Below are positions 24,283 through 33,180 of a stretch of 41,025 bases of DNA, one piece after another. The position numbers and the translations under genes are program-made. The DNA comes from SIG607 sp045614505. GTDB lineage: Bacteria; Bacillota; Clostridia; Oscillospirales; Acutalibacteraceae. Location: contig JAZLDA010000003.1 in NCBI GenBank assembly GCA_045614505.1, forward strand, positions 1-41,025. The letters are read 5' to 3'. The number at the start of each line of letters is the position of its first letter. The stretch's first letter is position 1. The notes beneath the pieces were generated by a model. It was given only the letters and a program-made list of their open reading frames with translations. It did not search any database and was not told the DNA's origin.

Positions 24283-25266
24283 TTATATAGTTTCTGCAAT
24301 AACTGCCTTTATTGTGTGCATACGGTTTTCAGCCTCACGGAAGACTATGGAGCGCTCACTTTCGAACACTTCGTTTGTTACCTCCATACTGTCTCTGCCG
24401 AATTTCTCGCCCATTTCCTTGCCTACACCGGTTTTAAGGTCATGGTAAGCAGGCAGACAGTGCATAAATACTGCGTTATCGGCGGCGGCATCCATAAGGG
24501 CGGAATTCACCTGATAGGGAGAAAGCTCGCTGATTCTCTCTTCCCAGACTTCAACCGGCTCGCCCATAGATACCCAAACGTCTGTGTATATTACATTAGC
24601 GTCTTTAACCGCCTTTATGGGGTCGGTTTCAAAATTAAGGGTAGCACCGCTCTTTTCAGCTAATGCTTTGCAGGTATCAATAAGTTCCTTTTCGGGCATA
24701 TATTTTTCGGGAGCGCAAGCGGTAAAATTAAGACCCATAATTGCACAGCCCACCATAAGGGAATTACCCATATTATAACGGGCGTCTCCCATATATACAA
24801 AGTTGATTCCTTTAAGATATCCGAACTGTTCTTTGATGGTTAAGAAATCTGCAAGTATCTGTGTGGGGTGGAATTCATTGGTAAGACCGTTCCACACCGG
24901 AACACTTGCATACTCTGCCAGCTCTTCAACAATTTCCTGACCAAAACCTCTGTATTCAATACCGTCATAAATTCCCGAAAGTACACGTGCAGTGTCGGCA
25001 ATGCTTTCTTTCTTGCCAATCTGAGAGCCTGATGGGTCAAGATAGGTTGTACCGATACCTAAGTCGCTTGCCGCAACCTCAAAACTGCAACGGGTTCTTG
25101 TACTGGTTTTTTCAAATATAAGGGCAATATTCTTGCCACGGAAAGTATCGTGGGCAATACCAGCCTTTTTCTTTGCTTTAAGTTCTGCGGCTTTGTCTAT
25201 AAGATATCCTATCTCCTCTGCCGAAAAATCCAGAAGCTTTAAAAAATCTCTACCTTTTAAATTCAT
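24283..25266 (-). CDS. argF: Ornithine carbamoyltransferase
   Basis: A 327-residue enzyme joining ornithine and carbamoyl phosphate to citrulline. The carbamoyl phosphate motif STRTRCSFE is near residue 55. HPTQ sits in NEFHPTQILADF, and the ornithine-side FMHCLPAYHD contains the catalytic Cys of HCLP. The normal anabolic length is seen. Start ATG 25266 has a modest AGAGGAAA site. It is last in the arginine cluster, 12 bases after argD. A catabolic arcB role is unlikely because arcA and arcC are not present and all neighbours are biosynthetic. Confidence 0.96.
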   Translation of the reverse strand: MNLKGRDFLKLLDFSAEEIGYLIDKAAELKAKKKAGIAHDTFRGKNIALIFEKTSTRTRCSFEVAASDLGIGTTYLDPSGSQIGKKESIADTARVLSGIYDGIEYRGFGQEIVEELAEYASVPVWNGLTNEFHPTQILADFLTIKEQFGYLKGINFVYMGDARYNMGNSLMVGCAIMGLNFTACAPEKYMPEKELIDTCKALAEKSGATLNFETDPIKAVKDANVIYTDVWVSMGEPVEVWEERISELSPYQVNSALMDAAADNAVFMHCLPAYHDLKTGVGKEMGEKFGRDSMEVTNEVFESERSIVFREAENRMHTIKAVIAETI

Positions 25267-25278
25267 TTGTTTTTCCTC

Positions 25279-26439
25279 TCATTCACAAGCTTTAATAATA
25301 ACCTTAAGAGCCTTTTTCAGAGTATCAATGGGAATATTTAAAGCGGGAAGAAGTCTTACCTTAGTTTTTGCGGTAAGAACAAGCACGCCGTTATTAATAC
25401 ATTCCTTGACAACCTCACTTGCATTCTTTTCTGTTTCAATGCCCAGCATAAGTCCCATACCGGTAATACCTTTTATTCCCTTTTTATCGGAAAGAGTGCT
25501 AATAATAAGCTCGCTTCGCTCCTTAACACCCTTTAATGTATCCTCATCAATTCGGCTTAAAATATTAACGGCACCTGCGCATGAAACGGGGTTTCCGCCG
25601 AAGGTTGAGCCGTGGCTTGAAGGAGTAAACACATCCTTCACCTTTTCAAAAAGCATTGTTGCACCAATGGGAAGTCCCCCTGCAAGACCTTTTGCTGTGG
25701 AGACTATGTCAGGAGTAAAGCCATAGTTCATATATCCGTAAAGCTTTCCTGTTCTGCCGTTGCCTGTCTGTACCTCATCAACAATAAGAAGAATATCCTT
25801 TTCTTTTGCAATTTCTACCATTGCGTCAACAAAGTCTCTCTCTAAGGGAATAACTCCGCCCTCGCCCTGCACTGTTTCAAACATAATGGCGGCGGGGTTA
25901 TATTTATTAACATTTTCTTTGAGCGCCTCTATATCATTTGCAGGAGTATATTCAAAGCCCTTTGTCAGAGGCAGAAAATCACTATGGAAAACATCCTGTC
26001 CGGTTGCGGCAAGGGTGGTGATAGTTCTTCCGTGGAAGCTGTTAACCAAAGTGAGAATAATCGGCTCTTTGATACCCTTTACGTCTGCGGCATACTTTCT
26101 TGCCGCTTTAATAGCGCACTCATTGGCTTCTGCTCCAGAGTTAGAAAAGAAGACTTTACTGCAACCGGTACGCTCACTGAGCATTTTTGCGAGGGTTATT
26201 GAGGGACTGCTGTAGTAAAGGTTTGAGGTATGCTGAAAAGAATTCAACTGTTTTGTTACGGCGTTTACCCAGCTTTTATCACAGAAACCGAAGGTGTTTA
26301 CTGCAATTCCCGTGCCGAGGTCAATATACTCTTTGCCGTCAGCGTCCTCGCAAACACTTCCTTTTCCTTCAACAATCTGCAAAGGGAAACGGTTATATGT
26401 ACCTGCTATATATTTCTTGTCTTCTTCAAAATAAGACAT
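25279..26439 (-). CDS. argD: Acetylornithine aminotransferase
   Basis: A 386-residue PLP-dependent class III aminotransferase converting N-acetylglutamate semialdehyde to N-acetylornithine. Family marks are NSGAEANECAIKAARK (PLP phosphate site), VNSFHGRT, the PLP-ring Asp in IVDEVQTGNGRTG, and the Schiff-base Lys in STAKGLAGGLPIGA. It starts 3 bases after the argB stop, with its ribosome site inside the end of argB, so translation is coupled. It could also act as N-succinyl-diaminopimelate aminotransferase, as E. coli ArgD does; that is not testable here. Confidence 0.95.
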   Translation of the reverse strand: MSYFEEDKKYIAGTYNRFPLQIVEGKGSVCEDADGKEYIDLGTGIAVNTFGFCDKSWVNAVTKQLNSFQHTSNLYYSSPSITLAKMLSERTGCSKVFFSNSGAEANECAIKAARKYAADVKGIKEPIILTLVNSFHGRTITTLAATGQDVFHSDFLPLTKGFEYTPANDIEALKENVNKYNPAAIMFETVQGEGGVIPLERDFVDAMVEIAKEKDILLIVDEVQTGNGRTGKLYGYMNYGFTPDIVSTAKGLAGGLPIGATMLFEKVKDVFTPSSHGSTFGGNPVSCAGAVNILSRIDEDTLKGVKERSELIISTLSDKKGIKGITGMGLMLGIETEKNASEVVKECINNGVLVLTAKTKVRLLPALNIPIDTLKKALKVIIKACE

Positions 26440-26442
26440 AAA

Positions 26443-27309
26443 TCATTCACCTTTTTTTCTGTAAAACATTGTGCCTATACCTTCGTCGGTAAGGGTCTCG
26501 ATAAGTATGGAGTGCTCAACTCTGCCGTCGATTATAAACACCTTTCGTACGCCCCAGTTAATGGCGTCGACACAGCACTCTACCTTGGGTATCATACCAC
26601 CTGAAATAACGCCTTCGTCCATAAGAGCCTTTGCTTCATCAATTTCAATGTGAGAAATGAGAGAAGCAGGGTCGTTCATATCTCTTAAGATACCGCTTAT
26701 ATCTGTAAGTGAAATAAGGCTCTCGGCTGCAAGTGCGCCTGCAATTTTAGCTGCGGCAGTATCGGCATTTACGTTGTATACATTTCCCTGCTTGTCACAG
26801 CCTAAAGTGGAAACAACGGGAATATACCCCTTCTCCAAACAATCAAGAATAGGCTGAACATTTACCTTTGTAATGTCACCCACATAACCAAGCTGAGGGT
26901 CCTTTGACTCGGCTCTGAGCATATGGCCGTCAATACCGGAAAGACCGATTGCTTTACCGCCTTTTCTTTCAATAAGGTTAACAAGACTCTTGTTCACCTT
27001 GCCGGCAAGCACCATCTGAACAATGTCAACGGTGTCCTTATCGGTAACACGAAGTCCATTGATAAATTTACTCTCCAGACCGACCCTGCCCAGCATTTCG
27101 GTGATTTCGGGGCCACCGCCGTGTACCAATACTACCTTAACACCGACAAGGGTGAGAAGAATTATATCGCTCATAACCGAGTTTTTAAGGTCCTCGTTTA
27201 TCATAGCGTTACCGCCGTATTTGATAACAACTATTTTGCCGGTATATTTCTTAATATAAGGCAGTGCCTGTACCAGAATTTCCGCTCTGTCAGAATTTGA
27301 AATATTCAT
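26443..27309 (-). CDS. argB: Acetylglutamate kinase
   Basis: 288 residues, amino acid kinase fold, phosphorylating N-acetylglutamate; commonly the arginine-sensitive step. It shows VIKYGGNAM (phosphate-binding Lys), VLVHGGGPEI, and a late NVNADTAAAKIAGAL substrate/nucleotide segment. The start is ATG 27309 after GGAGGG; a frame open to 27387 would overlap the argJ end and add residues foreign to the family. An N-terminal helix (SDRAEILVQALPYIKKYTG), typical of the hexameric arginine-inhibited form, is present, so feedback inhibition is plausible. A 61-base gap with a hairpin separates it from argJ. Confidence 0.95.
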   Translation of the reverse strand: MNISNSDRAEILVQALPYIKKYTGKIVVIKYGGNAMINEDLKNSVMSDIILLTLVGVKVVLVHGGGPEITEMLGRVGLESKFINGLRVTDKDTVDIVQMVLAGKVNKSLVNLIERKGGKAIGLSGIDGHMLRAESKDPQLGYVGDITKVNVQPILDCLEKGYIPVVSTLGCDKQGNVYNVNADTAAAKIAGALAAESLISLTDISGILRDMNDPASLISHIEIDEAKALMDEGVISGGMIPKVECCVDAINWGVRKVFIIDGRVEHSILIETLTDEGIGTMFYRKKGE

Positions 27310-27334
27310 AAAACACCCTCCATTTAAAACAGCT

Positions 27335-27362
27335 AAAATCTCCACGTTAAAATGGAGATTTT
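27335..27362 (-). terminator. Attenuator-like hairpin between argJ and argB
   Basis: AAAATCTCCA and TGGAGATTTT pair over 10 bp around an 8-base loop. On the minus strand only four T's follow. It may be a partial terminator lowering expression of argB-argD-argF, or an RNA-processing site. Confidence 0.5.
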
Positions 27363-27370
27363 TTATTGCT

Positions 27371-28582
27371 TTAAGTACGGTAATCACCGTTAATTTTCAC
27401 ATAATCGTATGTAAGGTCACAGCCCCAGGCAGTAGCACCTGATTCTCCGTCAGAAAGAGAAATAATGATTTCAATTTCGTTTTCAAGGAGAATTTCCTTA
27501 GCCTTTTCCTCAGAGAAATCAACGCCGCTTCCAAATTTGCAAACCTCGATTTCTCCTTTGGCAGATTTAAAAGAAACATCAACCTTATTTATGTCAACGT
27601 CGCATTTTGCATATCCTATAGCACAAAGAACACGACCCCAGTTTGCATCAGCGCCGAACATAGCCGCCTTGGTAAGTGAAGAACAGATAACACTCTTTGC
27701 AACCTTTTTGGCAGTGAGTATATCCTTTGCTCCGCTGACCTTACACTCAAGAAGCTTCGTTGCACCCTCGCCGTCAGCGGCAATACATCTGCAAAGATAA
27801 ACCGTTACGGTATTCAGTGCCTTCATAAAGGTTTCGAAGTCCTCACCCTCAGCAGATATTTCTTTGTTGCCTGCCATACCGTTGGCAAGAACGGCAACCA
27901 TATCATTAGTCGAGGTATCACCGTCTACGCTTACCATATTAAAGGTATCCTTAATATCGCTTGAGAGAGCCTTCTCGAGCAACTTTGAGGATATTGCGCA
28001 GTCGGTGGTGATAAACACAAGCATTGTTGCCATATCAGGGTGAATCATACCGCTTCCCTTGGCAATACCGCCTATTTTACACTCAACACCGTCTATTTCA
28101 AAGGAAACCGCAATTTCCTTAACCTTTGTATCGGTGGTCATAATACCGTACGCCGCCTGAGTACTGTTGTTGCCCAAATTTTTTACAAGTTCGGGAACAC
28201 CGTTTTTAATCGGCTCGATACTGAGAGGCTGTCCGATAACACCGGTGGAAGCTACAATAATATCATTATTATCAATACCAAGCTCGTTTGCAATAAGACA
28301 GCTCATTTCTTCGGCAATCTCTATACCGTTTGCATTGCAGGTATTTGCATTACCGCTGTTACAGATAACAGCCTGTGCTTTACCGTTTGCAATATGCTCC
28401 TTTGTTACGGTAAGAGGTGCGCCCTTCACAAGGTTGGTAGTGTATACTGCCGCCGCATTAGCCAGTTCCTCACTGTATATAAGCGCAATATCGTTTTTTG
28501 TTTTATTCTTACGGATACCGCAATGAACACCCGAAGCGGTGTAACCCTTTGCAGCACATACGCCGCCGTTAATTATCTTCAT
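27371..28582 (-). CDS. argJ: Bifunctional glutamate N-acetyltransferase/ornithine acetyltransferase
   Basis: A 403-residue precursor of the OAT family that cleaves itself before the nucleophilic Thr. The site is in KGSGMIHPDMATMLVF (cleavage between Ala and Thr). It recycles the acetyl group from acetylornithine to glutamate and, if bifunctional, also makes acetylglutamate from acetyl-CoA, which would explain why no argA or argE is in the cluster. The other conserved segment SVDGDTSTNDM is present. Start ATG 28582 is preceded by AAGGAG. It lies 9 bases after argC. Whether it is bi- or monofunctional cannot be decided from the sequence alone. Confidence 0.95.
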   Translation of the reverse strand: MKIINGGVCAAKGYTASGVHCGIRKNKTKNDIALIYSEELANAAAVYTTNLVKGAPLTVTKEHIANGKAQAVICNSGNANTCNANGIEIAEEMSCLIANELGIDNNDIIVASTGVIGQPLSIEPIKNGVPELVKNLGNNSTQAAYGIMTTDTKVKEIAVSFEIDGVECKIGGIAKGSGMIHPDMATMLVFITTDCAISSKLLEKALSSDIKDTFNMVSVDGDTSTNDMVAVLANGMAGNKEISAEGEDFETFMKALNTVTVYLCRCIAADGEGATKLLECKVSGAKDILTAKKVAKSVICSSLTKAAMFGADANWGRVLCAIGYAKCDVDINKVDVSFKSAKGEIEVCKFGSGVDFSEEKAKEILLENEIEIIISLSDGESGATAWGCDLTYDYVKINGDYRT

Positions 28583-28591
28583 AAATTCTCC

Positions 28592-29524
28592 TTAAATATT
28601 TAGTCCAGTAGTGGGACTGACTCCCATACATATATTCATACACTCTACTGCCGCACCCGAAGCGCCTTTACCCAGATTATCGTATCTTGCGGCAAGAAGT
28701 ATTCGCTCATCATTACCGAACACGGCAATTTCCATACTGTCAAGCCCTGATAGAGCCGCTGCCGAAAGGAACCCCGATTCATCGGCGCTGTCCTTGTAGG
28801 TAACGATAGGTCCGGTATATTTATCTTTATAAACAGCCTTTATATCCTCAATCCCTTTTCCCTTTTTAAGCTGAGAAGTAAAAAGCGGAATTGTCACACA
28901 CATACCGCTATAGAAGTTTGATACAATGGGGGAAAAAGCGGGAAGATTTTCAATGCCTGTAATTGCCTTCATTTCCTTTAGGTGCTTGTGCTGTTGAGTA
29001 ATACCGTACTGACGGGGAGCAGTGAGAAGCTCGTCAAGTTCAAAGTCCTCATACTCTGCAATCATTTTTTTACCGCCGCCGCTGTAGCCTGTAACGGATG
29101 TGCAGGCAAGAAACGTGTCAACAGGCAGAATATCAGCTTCAATAAGAGGGTAAATCAGTGCAATAAAGCCGCTGGCGTGACAGCCGGGAACTGCAATTTT
29201 CTTTGCAGTGGGAAGCTTTTCTGCTATTTCCTGATTCAGCTCCGGAAAACCGTAGGTCCAGCCATCCTGTGTTCTGTGAGCGGTAGAGGTATCAAGAATA
29301 ACGGTTTTATCGTTCTCAAGAAGTGATACCGATTCTCTTGCCGCATCATCAGGCAGACAAAGGAAAACTATATCAGCGCTGTTTATAGCCTCTTTACGAG
29401 CCTTTACGTCTTTTCTTTTTTCTTCCGTCAGCTTTATAAGAGTTATGTCTTCTCTTGCTTCCAGACGCTCGTAAATTCTCAGTCCGGTAGTACCTGCGCT
29501 TCCGTCAATAAACACTTTTTTCAT
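28592..29524 (-). CDS. argC: N-acetyl-gamma-glutamyl-phosphate reductase (short, type 2)
   Basis: A 310-residue NADPH-dependent reductase making N-acetylglutamate semialdehyde. The nucleotide motif is VFIDGSAGTTGLRI at residue 4. The active-site Cys is in AVPGCHASGFIALIYPL, and SNFYSGM matches the later substrate region. It is of the short class-2 kind (around 310 residues) rather than the ~345-residue class 1 of Bacillus and E. coli. It overlaps the argH stop by 4 bases (ATGA), so the genes are translationally coupled and the weak ribosome site is explained. Confidence 0.94.
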   Translation of the reverse strand: MKKVFIDGSAGTTGLRIYERLEAREDITLIKLTEEKRKDVKARKEAINSADIVFLCLPDDAARESVSLLENDKTVILDTSTAHRTQDGWTYGFPELNQEIAEKLPTAKKIAVPGCHASGFIALIYPLIEADILPVDTFLACTSVTGYSGGGKKMIAEYEDFELDELLTAPRQYGITQQHKHLKEMKAITGIENLPAFSPIVSNFYSGMCVTIPLFTSQLKKGKGIEDIKAVYKDKYTGPIVTYKDSADESGFLSAAALSGLDSMEIAVFGNDERILLAARYDNLGKGASGAAVECMNICMGVSPTTGLNI

Positions 29525-30897
29525 TTTTTCAAAAACTCCGTAATATATTCAATTTGAGATTTGACCGATTCATATCCTGTAGAGCCTGCAGAAATACGCT
29601 TTGCAACGCAGGTTTCAAGGGAAATTTCCTCATACAAATCGGAATCAAAAAGCTCGGAATATTCCTTATATTTTTCAAGGGGCACCTCTTCCAGAACAGT
29701 ACCCTTTTCAATGCAGTAGCCAACGAGGGTTCCTACATGCTTATAAGCGGTTCTGAAAGGCATACCCTTCTTCACAAGATAATCTGCCAAATCGGTTGCA
29801 TTTATAAAACCCTTTTGTGCAGCAGAATACATATTACCTTTAAGTACCTTCATCGTTGCAACCATAGGAGCAAAAATAGAAAGACACTTCTTAACCGTAT
29901 CAACCGAATCGAAAATTGCTTCCTTATCCTCCTGCATATCCTTGTTATATGCAAGGGGCAGTCCTTTAAGTGTTGTCAGCAACGCCATTAAATCACCGTA
30001 TACTCTGCCGGTTTTACCTCTTACCAGCTCAGCCATATCGGGGTTTTTCTTCTGCGGCATAATGCTGGAGCCAGTTGTAAAGCTGTCATCAAGCTCAACG
30101 AACTTAAATTCCCAGCTTGACCAAAGGATAATTTCCTCAGAAAAACGGGACAGGTGCATCATAACTATAGCAAATGCACTCATTAACTCAACACAAAAAT
30201 CTCTGTCGGAGACACCGTCAATGCTGTTCATCATAATACCGTTAAAGCCGAGACGCTCTGCCTCAAAGGCTCGGTCGGTATTATAGGTGGTACCTGCAAG
30301 AGCGCAGGAGCCGATAGGAGAATAATTCATTCTATCAACAGCGTCTTTAATTCTTTCAAAATCACGCTTGAACATCATTGCATATGCGAGAAGATGATGA
30401 GCAAAGGTTATGGGTTGAGCACGCTGAAGATGGGTATATCCCGGTAAAATTGCGTCCTGATTGTCCTTTGCTTTGTCTCTGATAACTTCGATAAACTTTA
30501 AAAGAAGTCTGCCTATTTGGTCACATTCTTCTCTTAAATAAAGGCGTATATCAAGGGCAACCTGGTCATTACGGCTGCGGGCAGTATGAAGCTTTTTACC
30601 GTTATCCCCTATTCTTTGGGTTAGCTCCGATTCAATAAACATATGAATGTCTTCGGCCTGCATATCAATAGCAAGAGAGCCGTTTTCAATATCCTCTAAG
30701 ATGCCGGAAAGACCGTTTAAGATATCAGCGTACTCCTCTTTGGTAATAATACCCTGACGGGAAAGCATCATAGCATGTACCATAGAGCCGGTTATATCCT
30801 GCTTATACATCCTTGAGTCAAAATGAATGGAAGAATTGAAATCGTCTGCTTCCCTGTCAAGGGCTTTACTGAATCTTCCTGCCCACATTTTATCCAT
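29521..30897 (-). CDS. argH: Argininosuccinate lyase
   Basis: A 458-residue enzyme of the fumarase/aspartase superfamily that splits argininosuccinate to arginine and fumarate. It starts MDKMWAGRFSK, as is typical. It contains the superfamily signature GSSIMPQKKNPDMAEL, with the catalytic Ser loop, and HTARSRNDQVALD with the substrate-binding residues; His in ILPGYTHLQRAQP is the usual base-relay residue. Start ATG 30897 is 15 bases after argG with GAGG upstream. Length is standard. Confidence 0.96.
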   Translation of the reverse strand: MDKMWAGRFSKALDREADDFNSSIHFDSRMYKQDITGSMVHAMMLSRQGIITKEEYADILNGLSGILEDIENGSLAIDMQAEDIHMFIESELTQRIGDNGKKLHTARSRNDQVALDIRLYLREECDQIGRLLLKFIEVIRDKAKDNQDAILPGYTHLQRAQPITFAHHLLAYAMMFKRDFERIKDAVDRMNYSPIGSCALAGTTYNTDRAFEAERLGFNGIMMNSIDGVSDRDFCVELMSAFAIVMMHLSRFSEEIILWSSWEFKFVELDDSFTTGSSIMPQKKNPDMAELVRGKTGRVYGDLMALLTTLKGLPLAYNKDMQEDKEAIFDSVDTVKKCLSIFAPMVATMKVLKGNMYSAAQKGFINATDLADYLVKKGMPFRTAYKHVGTLVGYCIEKGTVLEEVPLEKYKEYSELFDSDLYEEISLETCVAKRISAGSTGYESVKSQIEYITEFLKK

Positions 30898-30912
30898 TAT
30901 AATTACCTCAAA

Positions 30913-32142
30913 TTAATCAAGATTATTTTTTTTCTTCATTTTAGCGTAAACCTTGGTGGGCAGACCGTAAAGATTGATAAATCCTGCGGATTCCTTCTGG
31001 TCATATACATCGTCCTCATCAAAGGTTGCCATTTCGCTGTCATAGAGAGAGAACGGAGAGGTCACTCCCGCATTGATGATATTGCCCTTATAGAGCTTAA
31101 CCTTAACGTCACCTGTAACGGTTTTCTGAGTAGTCTTAACGAAAGCAAGAATTGCTTCGGTAAGAGGAGTAAACCAAAGAGCGTTGTATACATTCTCGGC
31201 AAGCTTCTGAGCAACAAGAGCCTTATAATGAGCGGTGTCTTTGTCAAGGCAAATAGTTTCGAGAATCTGATGAGCCTTATAAAGAATAGCACCGCCGGGA
31301 GTCTCGTATACGCCTCTGCACTTCATACCAACGAGACGGTTTTCAACTATATCAAGAAGACCGATACCGTTAGCGCCGCCAAGCTCGTTCAGTTTGGAAA
31401 TAAGAGCAACGCTGTCCATTTCAACACCGTCAATAGCTGTGGGAACACCCTTTTCAAAGTGAATGGTAACATAGGTAGGCTTATCGGGAGCCATTTCGGG
31501 AGAAACGCCCATCTCGAGGAAGCCCTCTTTGTTGTATTGAGGCTCATTTGCAGGGTCCTCAAGGTCAAGACCCTCGTGGCTTAAGTGCCAGATGTTCTTA
31601 TCCTTGGAGTAGTTGGTTTCTCTGCTTATTTTAAGAGGAACATTGTGTGCCTCAGCGTAATCGATTTCTTCTTCTCTGGATTTTATATCCCACTCTCTCC
31701 AAGGAGCAATAATGGGCATATCGGGAGCAGAAGCCTTAATAGCCATTTCAAATCTAACCTGGTCATTACCCTTACCTGTACAACCGTGGCAAATGGCGTC
31801 AGCACCCTCTTTAAGTGCGATTTCGGCAATACGCTTTGCAATAGGAGGACGTGCAAAAGCAGTACCAAGCATATAGTCCTCATAAAGAGCACCAGCCTGA
31901 ACACAGGGGAATACATAATCCTCAAGGAACTCTTTGGTCAAATCTTCAATATAGATTTTTGAAGCACCTGTCTTGATAGCCTTTTCTTCAAGACCCTCAA
32001 GCTCACTTGCCTGTCCCACGTTACCGGAAACGGCAATAATTTCGGGGTTGTTGTAGTTCTCCTTTAACCAGGGAATAATGATGGACGTATCAAGTCCTCC
32101 CGAGTAAGCCAGTACTACCTTTTTGATTTTACTTTTATCCAT
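30913..32142 (-). CDS. argG: Argininosuccinate synthase
   Basis: A 409-residue ATP-dependent enzyme condensing citrulline and aspartate. The N-terminal PP loop is VLAYSGGLDTSIIIPWL. Further marks are AVSGNVGQ, the CHGCTGKGNDQVRFE substrate segment and a C-terminal region with DEDDVYDQKESAGFINLYGLP. The start is ATG 32142, eight bases after GGAGG; a TTG five codons upstream is inside the ribosome site. It is the first gene of the arginine cluster, directly behind a promoter overlapped by a candidate ArgR site. Confidence 0.96.
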   Translation of the reverse strand: MDKSKIKKVVLAYSGGLDTSIIIPWLKENYNNPEIIAVSGNVGQASELEGLEEKAIKTGASKIYIEDLTKEFLEDYVFPCVQAGALYEDYMLGTAFARPPIAKRIAEIALKEGADAICHGCTGKGNDQVRFEMAIKASAPDMPIIAPWREWDIKSREEEIDYAEAHNVPLKISRETNYSKDKNIWHLSHEGLDLEDPANEPQYNKEGFLEMGVSPEMAPDKPTYVTIHFEKGVPTAIDGVEMDSVALISKLNELGGANGIGLLDIVENRLVGMKCRGVYETPGGAILYKAHQILETICLDKDTAHYKALVAQKLAENVYNALWFTPLTEAILAFVKTTQKTVTGDVKVKLYKGNIINAGVTSPFSLYDSEMATFDEDDVYDQKESAGFINLYGLPTKVYAKMKKKNNLD

Positions 32143-32181
32143 TTTTAATTCCTCCAAAGTGTTTTGAATTTCAATGTATGC

Positions 32182-32210
32182 ATTATACCACCAACTGTAT
32201 ATTTATGCAA
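32182..32210 (-). promoter_or_regulatory. argG promoter overlapped by a candidate ARG box
   Basis: TTGCAT (32205-32210), 17-bp spacer, TATAAT (32182-32187). The -35 and early spacer read TTGCATAAATATACA (32196-32210), which fits the ArgR/AhrC half-site pattern TGnAT-AAAT-ATnCA. Binding there would block polymerase, so arginine-dependent repression is expected. Confidence 0.75.
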
Positions 32211-32310
32211 GTTTTTCCGCATACTTTTTATTTGTTTTTTCTAAAAACTCTTTTTATTACAAATTCTATACAAAAACCGCTATGTAGTTTGTTTATTTTG
32301 CTCAAGTGAT

Positions 32311-32338
32311 TGTAGATTTTATGCATAATTATTGCATA
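32311..32338 (-). promoter_or_regulatory. Candidate upstream ARG boxes
   Basis: Plus strand TGTAGATTTTATGCA (32311-32325) and the inverted repeat TATGCATAATTATTGCATA (32320-32338) resemble ArgR operators and lie about 115 bp upstream of the argG -35. Paired operators at this distance are known for AhrC-regulated genes; the match is by eye. Confidence 0.45.
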
Positions 32339-32358
32339 TTTATTCTCTAAAACATAAA

Positions 32359-32384
32359 TACAGCCGGAAATTCTTCCGGCTGTA
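32359..32384 (-). terminator. Terminator of the DUF4886-like gene
   Basis: TACAGCCGGA and TCCGGCTGTA, a 10-bp perfect stem with a 6-base loop, 2 bases past the stop codon. The T run is weak (TTTATGTTTT). It insulates the argG promoter. Confidence 0.8.
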
Positions 32385-32386
32385 AA

Positions 32387-33115
32387 TCAAATAGCGTCTA
32401 CAATTTCTTTGATTTGTGCGATTTTTTTCATTGAATCTTCGGTGATTGTGAATTCATAGGGCAAAAAGCCTATACTCGATACATTTTTACCTGTAATCAC
32501 CTTATACCAAGTAGCGGCGGCGGCGTATCTGCCGTAATCCATTCCTAAATGCTGTCCGTCTCGGTTTAACGAAGGCTGTCCTGCAGAGTAATCGAATTCC
32601 TGCGTTTCGCGAAGTCTCTGAATAACATCACCTGTTGGAATTATCTTAAGTCCGAATTCCTTAGCTGTAGTTTTGTATGCGCCGCTGACCTTCTCATACA
32701 TTTCTGCCTGAGTTTTATAGTCATGCTCAACATCGCTTTCGTATGCCCAGGTTTCGTGAATAAGGAAAGTAGCATCGCTTCTTTCTCTCACATAAGCCAT
32801 AAGCTCATCCAGGTCAGGACGGTAGGTCTCAATTTTTCCGCTGAGCCAGCTTGCCTGCTGAAAGGTAATATAATCCCACTTTTCTTCCTCTAAAACCTCT
32901 TCAATGCTTCTATATCGGTTAGTGTGCTTGCCGTTAACCTCATAACGGTACGCCTTGTTGTTCTCTCTTATGTTTTTTACATGAGTCTCTATGGAACAAC
33001 CACCGATAAACATATTCACACAGTATATTTCTTCTTCACCGTGCATGGATAAATCGTGAAGATAATACTGTGAATCCTCAGAAAAACTGTTGCCAATAGA
33101 TAAAACCTTAATCAT
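32387..33115 (-). CDS. DUF4886-like SGNH/GDSL-type hydrolase
   Basis: 242 residues without a signal peptide. The N-terminus IKVLSIGNSFSEDSQYYL has the Ser block of SGNH-type esterases. IGGCSIETH supplies the Gly block. DYITFQQASWLSG is the typical third block, and the C-terminal NRDGQHLGMDYGRYAAA carries the Asp-x2-His pair. This arrangement matches DUF4886, a family of unknown substrate thought to be esterase- or deacetylase-like. Start ATG 33115 follows GAGGTG; a GTG three codons upstream overlaps that site. It has its own promoter and terminator, so it is a single-gene unit. Confidence 0.8.
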   Translation of the reverse strand: MIKVLSIGNSFSEDSQYYLHDLSMHGEEEIYCVNMFIGGCSIETHVKNIRENNKAYRYEVNGKHTNRYRSIEEVLEEEKWDYITFQQASWLSGKIETYRPDLDELMAYVRERSDATFLIHETWAYESDVEHDYKTQAEMYEKVSGAYKTTAKEFGLKIIPTGDVIQRLRETQEFDYSAGQPSLNRDGQHLGMDYGRYAAAATWYKVITGKNVSSIGFLPYEFTITEDSMKKIAQIKEIVDAI

Positions 33116-33133
33116 TAATTTCACCTCTTGAGT

Positions 33134-33162
33134 ATTTTAAACACTGGGAGGCAAAAAGTCAA
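33134..33162 (-). promoter_or_regulatory. Promoter of the DUF4886-like gene
   Basis: TTGACT (33157-33162), 17-bp spacer, TAAAAT (33134-33139). Confidence 0.88.
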
Positions 33163-33180
33163 TATAAAAAAGTCAGAAAT

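Noticed and set aside
32143..32358. T-box or other riboswitch leader ahead of argG
   Set aside because: The argG leader is under 40 bases from the promoter, and the upstream gap has no T-box TGGNACCGCG element or aptamer-like stems; ArgR-type sites explain the region better.
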